From: Vibrio sp. CAU 1672
GTDB lineage: Bacteria; Pseudomonadota; Gammaproteobacteria; Enterobacterales; Vibrionaceae
Reading direction: 5' to 3'
DNA: 56,183 nt
Assembly (NCBI RefSeq): GCF_029223195.1
Contig: NZ_JARHUF010000027.1
Span: 1-56,183, forward strand
The notes under the pieces are model-generated. The model worked only from the letters and a program-made list of their open reading frames with translations. It did no database searches and was not told the DNA's origin. This document shows, piece by piece, positions 7,629 through 15,167 of this stretch. The position numbers were made by a program, and so were the translations under genes. The first letter of the stretch is position 1. Each line of letters opens with the position of its first letter.

Positions 7629-9392
7629 TTATTGTGCTGATGAGGTTGAGTTATTGTTTATGCCCGGTTGATAACTCACTTGGCTGAAGTCCGTGTCCGG
7701 AAACAAGAACTGGGCCTCCGCGCGGATTTGTTCTGCCTTACTGGTGTCGTTTATTCCCAGGTAAGCCAGGATCAGGTTGGTGTAAAAAGCCGGTCGCGGC
7801 TTATCTTTAATGATGGCCAGTGACCAGTCAATATAGGCTTGGATTAAGTTCGGATCTTGGTTGTGCAAGCCGAGGTTCAGGTAAGTACTGTAAACATCCC
7901 AGTCAAAGCGATCTTTCCACACCACGGGGTTGGTCACCTGGCTGAGAATGTCAGGATCTTTGGGGCTGGATGTTTCAAACTTCGTCAGGATAAAGTTGGT
8001 GTGCAGAGCGCTCAGCATATAGACACTGAACAGCGCTGGGATGATCAGGCTACACACGCGCATTAAGCTCTTAGTGAGGTTGCTAAAGCCGGCGTTGCGG
8101 TAACGTGAAACGCGCTGATCGACCCAATACAGCAGAATAATGAAAATAAGCCAGTGTACTAGCGAATGGTAAAATGGGTACTCTAACTGGGAGTGCAGCA
8201 CAATGGGAATAAACAGAGCTAGCAGTGCCAGCCGGGTCCCCCGCTTCGCCTGGTATATTCGGTACAACACCAGTAACATCGCCACTAAGATGCCAAGAAC
8301 AGGCAACAAACCTCCCTCTATCCCCCAATACAGCAATTCGTTGTGTGGATGATCAAGCGCCGCTAGTCCTGCTGGATAGTTAGGGTTGAGCGCGTGCTGT
8401 CTGGCGGTATATAACACGTAAGCAGGCTCAAAAGTGCCATATCCATATCCGGTGAACGGTTTCTCGATCAGCATATCCAGGCTTTGTCGATATAAGGTGC
8501 TGCGGATATCGGAAGCGGTGGCTTTTTGATTCAGCTTGTCTGCCGTATCATCCTGAACCATGCTCAAAATCGCGCCCAAACCGAAGCCGAGCATAACCGA
8601 AAGCAACCAGTACCTCAGACGCTTGCGGGTGGTAAAGCGATACAGGTAAGGCAGAGTCAGCAGCAGAACAAAGATCCCGCTGAGCCAACCGGTCCTCGAC
8701 GCTAAAACGATCAGCAGTGGGATCGTCAAGATCGGTATCAGGTACAATAATACGATATCGCTCAGTCTGCGCTCGTATTTGTGAGGCTGTCTGGCCAGTA
8801 AGTAACCTGCAACTCCGAGGCCGGTGGCAAGAAAACTGGCCATCACATTTGGTTGTTGGAAAATACCATAAGGCCGGTTATTCAGGGTATCGTAACCAAA
8901 TGGGTTACCGGGCTGAAGATAAAGGTATTGAATGAAACCGAAAATGGCTTCAATCCCGACGGCGAGGACAATAAACCATAACAGACGTTGCCGGTGCTTG
9001 TTGCTGAAGTGAAATTGTTGCAAAACAACAAAGAACATCAGGCCAAACCACAGGCCAATCAACTTACTGGCCGCCAGCGAGTGATTCGCGTTGGGATACA
9101 GGACCGGAATCGTCATGATTACGACACACGCGAGTAACCCGATAGTCAATTTGCTAAAGCGTAACGTGCGGTTTCTTGCCGTTTGGTAGCAGCCGATTCC
9201 GAGCGCAAAGCTGAACGCTATCCAGGAGGTAGCATTAAAAGAGAGCGCTAATCCGGAGCCCCCCGGGTTAGGCATAAAAATATGCATCGCCACCGAAAAG
9301 AGCACCGCCAGGGCGACAAGAAACTTGCGATTGAGCGGCACGCGCACTTTTTGCGGTGACAGTTTGGTTCCACTCACATGAATAGTAGCCAT
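7629..9392 (-). CDS. pglL: PglL-type protein O-oligosaccharyltransferase
   Basis: A 587-residue polytopic inner-membrane protein of the PglL/WaaL/Wzy_C family, which transfers lipid-linked glycans en bloc onto serine or threonine of periplasmic proteins. About a dozen hydrophobic segments are visible; the large periplasmic loop contains TGYGYGTFEPAY and the diagnostic LDHPHNELLYWGIEGG with His348 and His350. The soluble C-terminal part (from about 450) resembles the Vibrio PglL tail rather than WaaL O-antigen ligases. The start at 9392 (MATIHVSG) is preferred because the open frame upstream runs into the uvrA terminator; there is no clear ribosome site, so the start is uncertain. It follows uvrA on the same strand, as the V. 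cholerae pglL (VC0393) does. Its target is unknown; the MSHA pilins encoded nearby are candidates. WaaL-like O-antigen ligase is the main alternative. Confidence 0.85.
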   Translation of the reverse strand: MATIHVSGTKLSPQKVRVPLNRKFLVALAVLFSVAMHIFMPNPGGSGLALSFNATSWIAFSFALGIGCYQTARNRTLRFSKLTIGLLACVVIMTIPVLYPNANHSLAASKLIGLWFGLMFFVVLQQFHFSNKHRQRLLWFIVLAVGIEAIFGFIQYLYLQPGNPFGYDTLNNRPYGIFQQPNVMASFLATGLGVAGYLLARQPHKYERRLSDIVLLYLIPILTIPLLIVLASRTGWLSGIFVLLLTLPYLYRFTTRKRLRYWLLSVMLGFGLGAILSMVQDDTADKLNQKATASDIRSTLYRQSLDMLIEKPFTGYGYGTFEPAYVLYTARQHALNPNYPAGLAALDHPHNELLYWGIEGGLLPVLGILVAMLLVLYRIYQAKRGTRLALLALFIPIVLHSQLEYPFYHSLVHWLIFIILLYWVDQRVSRYRNAGFSNLTKSLMRVCSLIIPALFSVYMLSALHTNFILTKFETSSPKDPDILSQVTNPVVWKDRFDWDVYSTYLNLGLHNQDPNLIQAYIDWSLAIIKDKPRPAFYTNLILAYLGINDTSKAEQIRAEAQFLFPDTDFSQVSYQPGINNNSTSSAQ

Positions 9393-9415
9393 AATAATAA
9401 CGTTATGTTTGTATG

Positions 9416-9439
9416 AAAAAAGACCAGCGCTTGCTGGTC
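9416..9439 (-). terminator. Terminator of uvrA
   Basis: On the minus strand GACCAGC/GCTGGTC closes a 4-base loop and is followed by six T residues. It lies between uvrA and pglL, only 24 bases before the chosen pglL start, so pglL either depends on read-through or has a promoter that I could not identify inside uvrA. Confidence 0.85.
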
Positions 9440-9460
9440 TTGTCACTTTACCTGTTTTTT

Positions 9461-12283
9461 CTACATCAACATAGGTTTAAGGAAGCGGGCTGTGTGCGAT
9501 CCTTCAATCTGAGACACATCTTCTGGGGTTCCCTGGGCAATGATTTCCCCGCCGCCCTGGCCACCTTCTGGTCCCAGATCGACAATCCAGTCGGCGGTTT
9601 TGATCACATCTAAGTTGTGTTCAATTACCACCACGGTATTACCATGGTCACGCAGGCGATGGAGTACGTTCAGCAGTTGCTGAATATCATGGAAGTGGAG
9701 GCCTGTGGTTGGCTCGTCCAGAATGTACAGGGTTTTGCCGGTATCGCGCTTCGATAACTCCCGTGCCAGTTTCACGCGCTGCGCTTCACCACCGGACAGG
9801 GTTGTGGCGGCCTGTCCGAGACGAATATATGACAGGCCAACATCCATCAGCGTTTGCAGCTTACGGGCTATTACCGGAACCGGATCGAAGAAGCTGCGCG
9901 CGTCTTCCACCGTCATGTCCAGTACTTCGTCGATGGTTTTTCCCTTGTAACGAACTTCAAGTGTTTCCCGGTTGTAGCGTTTGCCTGTACATACATCACA
10001 GGGAACGTACACATCCGGCAGGAAGTGCATTTCTACTTTGATCACCCCGTCACCCTGACAGGCTTCACAACGTCCCCCGCGTACGTTGAAACTGAACCTG
10101 CCTGGCTTATAACCGCGTGAGCGCGACTCCTGGGTGCCGGCAAACAGCTCGCGGATCGGGGTGAAAATACCGGTGTAGGTGGCTGGATTCGAGCGCGGGG
10201 TACGGCCGATTGGGCTCTGATCAATATCAATGACTTTGTCAAAGTGCTCCAACCCTTTGATCGCTTTGTACGGCGACGGATGTGCCGTGGTGGCTCCATT
10301 GAGCTGGGTGTGGGCGATCTTAAAGAAGGTGTCATTGATCAAGGTGGATTTGCCGGATCCGGAAACACCGGTAATACAGCTGAACAGGCCGACCGGAAGT
10401 GACAGGTCGACATTCTTGAGGTTGTTGCCGCTGGCACCAAGCAGTTCCACGGTTTTTTTCGGATCTCTTGCGGTGCGCTGCCGGGGAACGATGATCTCTT
10501 GTGCGCCACTCAGGTATTGACCGGTCAGTGATTCCGGGGTGGCGATGATCTCTTCGACCGTACCTTCCGCTACGACCCGTCCGCCATGAACGCCGGCACC
10601 GGGGCCGATGTCGATCACATGGTCGGCACAGCGAATCGCATCTTCATCGTGCTCGACCACCAAGACAGTATTACCCAGATCACGCAGGTGGGTCAGGGTT
10701 TGGAGTAAGCGTTCATTGTCACGCTGGTGGAGGCCGATTGACGGCTCATCGAGTACATACATCACGCCTACCAGCCCGGCTCCGATTTGGCTGGCAAGAC
10801 GGATGCGTTGTGCTTCCCCTCCGGACAGGGTCTCTGCACTGCGCGACAGGTTGAGGTAGTTGAGGCCAACATTGACCAGAAACTGCAGGCGGTCGTTGAT
10901 CTCCTTCATCACTTTTTCTGCGATTTGCGCACGCTGGCCTTCGAGGGTTAAGTTGTGGAAAAACGCCAGTGCATCGGCAATACTCAGCTCGACAATTTCC
11001 GGTAAGGTGGTGCCGTTAATAAACACGTTGCGGGCTTCGAGGCGCAGGCGGGTTCCACCACAGCTGGAGCAGGATTTGGTCGAAATGTATTTGGCCAGAT
11101 CTTCCCGCACCGAGTTTGATTCTGTATCGCGATAACGTCGTTCCAGGGTATTTAGGATCCCTTCAAACGGATGCCGTTTAACCCGAATGTCACCACGATC
11201 ATTGATGTATTTAAACTCAACCTCGGTTCTGCCTGAGCCCTTCAAAATGATCTCTTGGGTTTTCTTCGGCAGAGAGTCAAACGGGGCATGCAGATCAAAG
11301 TCAAAGTGCTCGGCCAATGACGACAGCATTTGGAAGTAATAGTAGTTTTTCTGATCCCAGCCGCGGATTGCCCCCTGAGCTAAGCTTAGTGACTTATCCT
11401 GGATTACGCGCTCAGGGTCAAAATATTGCTGTACCCCCAGGCCATCACAGGTAGGGCAGGCCCCGGCGGGATTGTTGAATGAGAACAGGCGGGGTTCCAG
11501 CTCCTGCATGCTATAGCCACAGTGTGGACAGGCAAAGTTAGCCGAGAAGATAATTTCTTCTCCGTTGCCATCCATTGGGCTGACCACCGCGATCCCGCCG
11601 GACAGCTCGAGAGTGGTTTCAAACGATTCTGCCAAACGCTGCTGCAAATCAGGGCGGACTTTAAACCGGTCAACCACGACTTCAATCGTGTGTTTCTTAT
11701 GCAGTTCCAAGGCTGGGGGATCAGAGAGATCACAGGTTTCACCGTCAATTCTTGCCCGGATAAAGCCTTGAGCAGCCAGGTTTTCCAGCGTTTTAACATG
11801 TTCCCCTTTGCGTTCTTTAACTATCGGGGCTAACAACATCATCTTGCTGCCTTCAGGCAGAGCCAGAACCTTATCCACCATTTGACTGATGGTTTGTGCC
11901 GCCAGAGGCTCGTGGTGGGTAGGACAGCGTGGTTCTCCAACCCGGGCGTAGAGCAGGCGTAAGTAGTCGTAGACTTCGGTGATGGTGCCAACGGTCGATC
12001 GCGGGTTATGCGAGGTGGACTTCTGCTCAATCGAAATTGCCGGAGAGAGGCCTTCGATATGATCAACGTCTGGTTTTTCCATCAGAGACAAGAATTGGCG
12101 AGCGTAGGCAGACAGCGATTCCACATAACGTCGCTGACCTTCAGCGTAAAGCGTATCAAATGCCAGAGATGACTTACCGGAGCCACTTAAGCCAGTGATC
12201 ACGATCAGTTTATCGCGCGGGATCGTCAGGTTGATGTCTTTGAGATTGTGGGTTCGGGCACCGCGAACTTCTATTTTGTCCAT
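9461..12283 (-). CDS. uvrA: UvrABC excision nuclease subunit A
   Basis: UvrA is the damage-recognition ATPase of nucleotide excision repair and loads UvrB. With the start at 12283 (MDKIEVRGARTHNLK) it has 940 residues, identical in length to E. coli UvrA. Two ABC ATPase halves are visible: Walker A GLSGSGKSS near residue 31 and GVSGSGKST near 640; signature motifs TLSGGEAQRIRLA and TLSGGEAQRVKLA; Walker B YVLDEPSIGLH and YILDEPTTGLH. Zinc modules include CPHCGYSMQ, CSSCGGTRLRL and CEACQGDG...CDVCTGKRYN. An 11-residue upstream extension in frame is rejected because family alignment and spacing favour the ATG. A LexA box 67 bases upstream places it in the SOS regulon. It is downstream of galU on the same strand. 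Confidence 0.98.
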   Translation of the reverse strand: MDKIEVRGARTHNLKDINLTIPRDKLIVITGLSGSGKSSLAFDTLYAEGQRRYVESLSAYARQFLSLMEKPDVDHIEGLSPAISIEQKSTSHNPRSTVGTITEVYDYLRLLYARVGEPRCPTHHEPLAAQTISQMVDKVLALPEGSKMMLLAPIVKERKGEHVKTLENLAAQGFIRARIDGETCDLSDPPALELHKKHTIEVVVDRFKVRPDLQQRLAESFETTLELSGGIAVVSPMDGNGEEIIFSANFACPHCGYSMQELEPRLFSFNNPAGACPTCDGLGVQQYFDPERVIQDKSLSLAQGAIRGWDQKNYYYFQMLSSLAEHFDFDLHAPFDSLPKKTQEIILKGSGRTEVEFKYINDRGDIRVKRHPFEGILNTLERRYRDTESNSVREDLAKYISTKSCSSCGGTRLRLEARNVFINGTTLPEIVELSIADALAFFHNLTLEGQRAQIAEKVMKEINDRLQFLVNVGLNYLNLSRSAETLSGGEAQRIRLASQIGAGLVGVMYVLDEPSIGLHQRDNERLLQTLTHLRDLGNTVLVVEHDEDAIRCADHVIDIGPGAGVHGGRVVAEGTVEEIIATPESLTGQYLSGAQEIIVPRQRTARDPKKTVELLGASGNNLKNVDLSLPVGLFSCITGVSGSGKSTLINDTFFKIAHTQLNGATTAHPSPYKAIKGLEHFDKVIDIDQSPIGRTPRSNPATYTGIFTPIRELFAGTQESRSRGYKPGRFSFNVRGGRCEACQGDGVIKVEMHFLPDVYVPCDVCTGKRYNRETLEVRYKGKTIDEVLDMTVEDARSFFDPVPVIARKLQTLMDVGLSYIRLGQAATTLSGGEAQRVKLARELSKRDTGKTLYILDEPTTGLHFHDIQQLLNVLHRLRDHGNTVVVIEHNLDVIKTADWIVDLGPEGGQGGGEIIAQGTPEDVSQIEGSHTARFLKPMLM

Positions 12284-12349
12284 CTTTTTCGCTCTGTGTA
12301 AAACCAAGTCAGGCAAGTATTACATAGAGTGAGAAATGTGCAAAGGGAA

Positions 12350-12369
12350 TACTGGATAAAAAAACAGTA
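12350..12369 (-). promoter_or_regulatory. LexA (SOS) box controlling uvrA
   Basis: The 20-base site reads TACTGTTTTTTTATCCAGTA on the minus strand. It keeps both CTG-N10-CAG half sites and the flanking TA and matches 16 of 20 positions of the E. coli consensus. It lies 67-86 bases upstream of the uvrA start. Its T-run doubles as the tail of the galU terminator. Confidence 0.85.
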
Positions 12370-12391
12370 AGGCCGGGAGTGTTCCCCGGCC
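12358..12391 (-). terminator. Terminator of galU, overlapping the SOS box
   Basis: On the minus strand GGCCGGG/CCCGGCC forms a 7-bp GC-rich stem with a 7-base loop, followed by TTACTG and seven T residues. It starts 20 bases after the galU stop codon. The T-run is shared with the LexA box at 12350-12369. Confidence 0.75.
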
Positions 12392-12410
12392 TGATGAGTC
12401 AGAAACGGTG

Positions 12411-13289
12411 TTATTTTTGCGTTTCCTTGGTAGTGGCGTGCTTACCTAGTTCGGATTTCTTTTCATCTTTGAGGTAAAGGTTTTCGAAACAGTAGTTAGT
12501 GGCTTCAATGTAGCCTTCGACACTACCGCAATCAAAACGTTTACCTTTGAATTTGTAGGCTAATACACAGCCAGCCTTGGCTTGCTTAAGCAGGGCATCG
12601 GTGATCTGGATCTCTCCGCCTTTACCCGGCTCGGTATTCTCGATTAACTCGAAGATGTCCGGAGTCAGAATATAGCGGCCAATGATCGCCAGGTTACTTG
12701 GTGCGGTACCCGGCTCAGGTTTTTCCACCATATCGTCAACACGGAAAATATCATCTTTGATCATTTCGCCGGAAATCACGCCATACTTGTGGGTTTCTTC
12801 GGCAGGCACTTCCTGCACGGCAACAATCGAGCAGCGGAATTGCTTGAACAGTGCCACCATCTGAGACAGCACGCCTTCGTCTTCATTGACGCACAAGTCA
12901 TCTGCCAGTACTACGGCAAATGGTTCATCTCCGACCAGCTCACGGCCGGTAAGGATCGCATGGCCGAGGCCTTTCATTTCACGCTGACGGATGTAAGTAA
13001 AGTGGGCTGACTCAATGATCTCGCGGATATCGATTAACAGCTCTTCTTTGTTGGTACCACTGATTTGGTGCTCGAGTTCGTAGTTTTTATCGAAGTGGTC
13101 CATGATCGAGTGTTTACCGCGACCCGTCACAATACACATACCATTCATGCCTGCCTGGATGGCTTCTTCAACGCCGTATTCGATCAGGGGCTTATTGACG
13201 ACCGGCATCATTTCTTTCGGCATGGATTTTGTCGCGGGAAGAAAACGCGTTCCATAGCCTGCAGCAGGGAATAGGCACTTTTTTATCAT
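12411..13289 (-). CDS. galU: UTP-glucose-1-phosphate uridylyltransferase GalU
   Basis: GalU makes UDP-glucose from UTP and glucose-1-phosphate, the precursor for LPS core, capsule and other glycans. The 292-residue protein begins MIKKCLFPAAGYGTRFLPATK, the nucleotide-binding signature of the family, with KSMPKEMMPVVNKPLIEYGVEEA and later VVLADDLC and GKRFDCGSVEGYIEA. The start at 13289 has AAGGA about 10 bases upstream and fits the usual Vibrio protein; an in-frame extension to 13358 is not supported. It sits between uvrA and the LuxR-family regulator, all on the minus strand, and has its own terminator. Confidence 0.96.
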   Translation of the reverse strand: MIKKCLFPAAGYGTRFLPATKSMPKEMMPVVNKPLIEYGVEEAIQAGMNGMCIVTGRGKHSIMDHFDKNYELEHQISGTNKEELLIDIREIIESAHFTYIRQREMKGLGHAILTGRELVGDEPFAVVLADDLCVNEDEGVLSQMVALFKQFRCSIVAVQEVPAEETHKYGVISGEMIKDDIFRVDDMVEKPEPGTAPSNLAIIGRYILTPDIFELIENTEPGKGGEIQITDALLKQAKAGCVLAYKFKGKRFDCGSVEGYIEATNYCFENLYLKDEKKSELGKHATTKETQK

Positions 13290-13444
13290 CGGGGGATTGT
13301 CCTTTCTCAACATTATTAGGATTAAGCTTCTTCGCCACACTTTAGCATGACTGGCCATAATGAATCATGGACTATGTTGGAAAAAGTGTGAGGCTGAAGG
13401 AGATTAAAGACGAAAGGTGGCATGGGCTGCCATAAGCCCTTGGC

Positions 13445-14089
13445 TTATGACAGCAAATTTTGATCTGCCCAAGCGATGGCCTGAACACGATTTTTCACCG
13501 ACAGCTTTTTGAAGATCTGGTAGAGGTGCGACTTGATGGTGAACTCGCTGACAAACAGCTCTTCCGCCATTTGCCCATTGGAAGCACCGGCCTGAAGGCA
13601 GCGCAAGACTTGCAGTTCACGGATGGTCAGATCAACAGTGGCCGGGGTCGTATGGGTACTGATCACATTACGGTAATAGTGCAGCAGTTGGCTGGTCACA
13701 TTACGCGGCAGCCAGTTTTCACCATTTACAATGCCTTTCAATCCCGCCGCGATTTGAGGTATGGGATCATCGCGATAAAACACGCCTTTTAACTGCCCGA
13801 GAGAGAGTAATTCGTCGGTGGTCAGGCGTTTGGGGACATTAAACACGACGGTTTCGAAATCTTTCCACATCAGGGGCAGATTTTTGATGGATGTAATCAG
13901 GTGTTTGTACTCATTGAAATCGATCAACAGGATCTTGTTGCGATGTTTGGGATTGGCTTCCATCAGGTTTTCGGGATGGATGACCGGAATCTTTATCTCA
14001 GCATTGGCCTCAAGCGGTTTAACACTCTGTTCTGCCTGAGGGGCTATACTGATCAGGAACAACTTTCTTGCATAAGCTGACTTTTTCAT
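13445..14089 (-). CDS. qstR: LuxR-family transcription regulator, QstR orthologue
   Basis: A 214-residue protein with a C-terminal LuxR/CsgD-type helix-turn-helix (about 150-214): LTIRELQVLRCLQAGASNGQMAEELFVSE followed by TIKSHLYQIFKKLSVKNRVQA. The N-terminal part resembles a degenerate receiver (ILLIDFNEYKHL) without an obvious phosphorylation site. Its position between galU and ssb, with csrD and the msh genes beyond, is the position of V. cholerae qstR (VC0396). QstR there links quorum sensing and TfoX to late competence genes and type VI secretion. The start at 14089 has GGGAG 8 bases upstream; a GTG at 14116 is an alternative. I saw no convincing TfoX-type CRP-S or HapR site in the divergent interval to ssb. 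Confidence 0.82.
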   Translation of the reverse strand: MKKSAYARKLFLISIAPQAEQSVKPLEANAEIKIPVIHPENLMEANPKHRNKILLIDFNEYKHLITSIKNLPLMWKDFETVVFNVPKRLTTDELLSLGQLKGVFYRDDPIPQIAAGLKGIVNGENWLPRNVTSQLLHYYRNVISTHTTPATVDLTIRELQVLRCLQAGASNGQMAEELFVSEFTIKSHLYQIFKKLSVKNRVQAIAWADQNLLS

Positions 14090-14294
14090 CAGTGGATTCT
14101 CCCTAGCGGGTTTCACAATACATTAACGTTGGCATCAAAGTTGGAGCAGAGCCACAGGCTAAACTCATAATTGCGTTGGGATTCCAAAGCTTGACGAAAT
14201 CCTTTGTCTGATTTGATGAGAAAATGCAAGGTCAGTTGAGAAATCGGGCAAAAGGGTTCTCGGTGAAGATTCATTCGGACACAATCGATTGGAC

Positions 14295-14324
14295 TTTAAC
14301 CCGGTGTTTAAAGCGTGCTATTCT
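14295..14324 (+). promoter_or_regulatory. Possible ssb promoter
   Basis: TTTAAC (14295-14300) and TATTCT (14319-14324), separated by 18 bases, form a moderate sigma-70 pair 46 bases before the ssb start. No LexA box is visible here, unlike the E. coli uvrA-ssb divergent control region. Confidence 0.35.
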
Positions 14325-14369
14325 AGTGGGCTGAAAACATTTATATCCAAGAGTGAAACGGAGCACATC

Positions 14370-14909
14370 ATGGCCAGCCGTGGAATTAACAAAGTTATTT
14401 TGGTGGGGAATCTCGGTAACGACCCTGAAATTCGTTACATGCCTAACGGTGGCGCAGTAGCTAACATCACTATTGCCACATCTGACTCATGGCGTGATAA
14501 AGCGACGGGCGAACAGCGCGAGAAAACAGAGTGGCACCGTGTGGCACTATTCGGCAAGCTGGCGGAAGTTGCTGGTGAATACTTACGTAAAGGCTCACAA
14601 GTGTACATTGAAGGCCAGTTGCAAACGCGTAAGTGGCAAGACCAAAATGGCCAGGACCGTTACACGACAGAAGTTGTAGTACAAGGTTTCAATGGCGTGA
14701 TGCAGATGCTGGGCGGACGTGCTCAGGGCGGCGCTCCTGCTATGGGCGGACAGCCACAGCAACAAGGTGGCTGGGGACAACCTCAACAACCTGCGCAGCA
14801 ACAGTATAATGCCCCGCAGCAAAAGCAGGCTCCGCAACAGGCTCCTCAGCAGTCACAGCCGCAGTACAATGAACCACCAATGGATTTCGACGACGATATC
14901 CCGTTCTGA
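14370..14909 (+). CDS. ssb: Single-stranded DNA-binding protein
   Basis: SSB coats single-stranded DNA and recruits replication and repair proteins. The 179-residue protein starts MASRGINKVILVGNLGNDPEIRY with an OB fold over about 1-112 (TEWHRVALFGKLAE, YIEGQLQTRKWQD), then a glutamine- and proline-rich linker, and ends in the acidic tip DFDDDIPF that binds partner proteins. The ATG at 14370 has CGGAG 6-7 bases upstream; the longer frame from 14289 is not used. It is divergent from qstR and followed by a strong terminator. Confidence 0.98.
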   Translation: MASRGINKVILVGNLGNDPEIRYMPNGGAVANITIATSDSWRDKATGEQREKTEWHRVALFGKLAEVAGEYLRKGSQVYIEGQLQTRKWQDQNGQDRYTTEVVVQGFNGVMQMLGGRAQGGAPAMGGQPQQQGGWGQPQQPAQQQYNAPQQKQAPQQAPQQSQPQYNEPPMDFDDDIPF

Positions 14910-14954
14910 TCCTTGTAAAATATAAAGTGTCAATTTAGACCAAGTAATGTCATC

Positions 14955-14982
14955 AAACCCAGCGTAATTGCTGGGTTTTTTA
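14955..14982 (+). terminator. Terminator of ssb
   Basis: A 9-bp stem AAACCCAGC/GCTGGGTTT with a 6-base loop is followed by further T residues, 45 bases after the ssb stop. Confidence 0.88.
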
Positions 14983-15093
14983 TTCTTGTAGCTGTAGAAA
15001 ACCCACTCCAGTGAGATGCTTGTGTCAGGCACCATTGTGATTTGATTTCTGGATCATTATAGAAAGGTGCGTCCCACATTCGGGGTAATCGGA

Positions 15094-15122
15094 TTGTTTA
15101 CTTATGGGTTATCCAGTATAAG
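15094..15122 (+). promoter_or_regulatory. Probable promoter of csrD and the first msh operon
   Basis: TTGTTT (15094-15099) and TATAAG (15117-15122) are separated by exactly 17 bases and lie 45 bases before the csrD start. The region follows the ssb terminator, so a fresh promoter is expected here. Confidence 0.55.
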
Positions 15123-15167
15123 TACTTCAATTAAGGTATATGGTGAATAATAAGGGATTTGGTATTC

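Noticed and set aside
14090..14369. HapR- or TfoX-type (CRP-S) site between qstR and ssb
   Set aside because: AT-rich stretches such as ATTTGATGAGAAAAT only loosely resemble known sites. None is symmetric enough to report as a regulatory feature.
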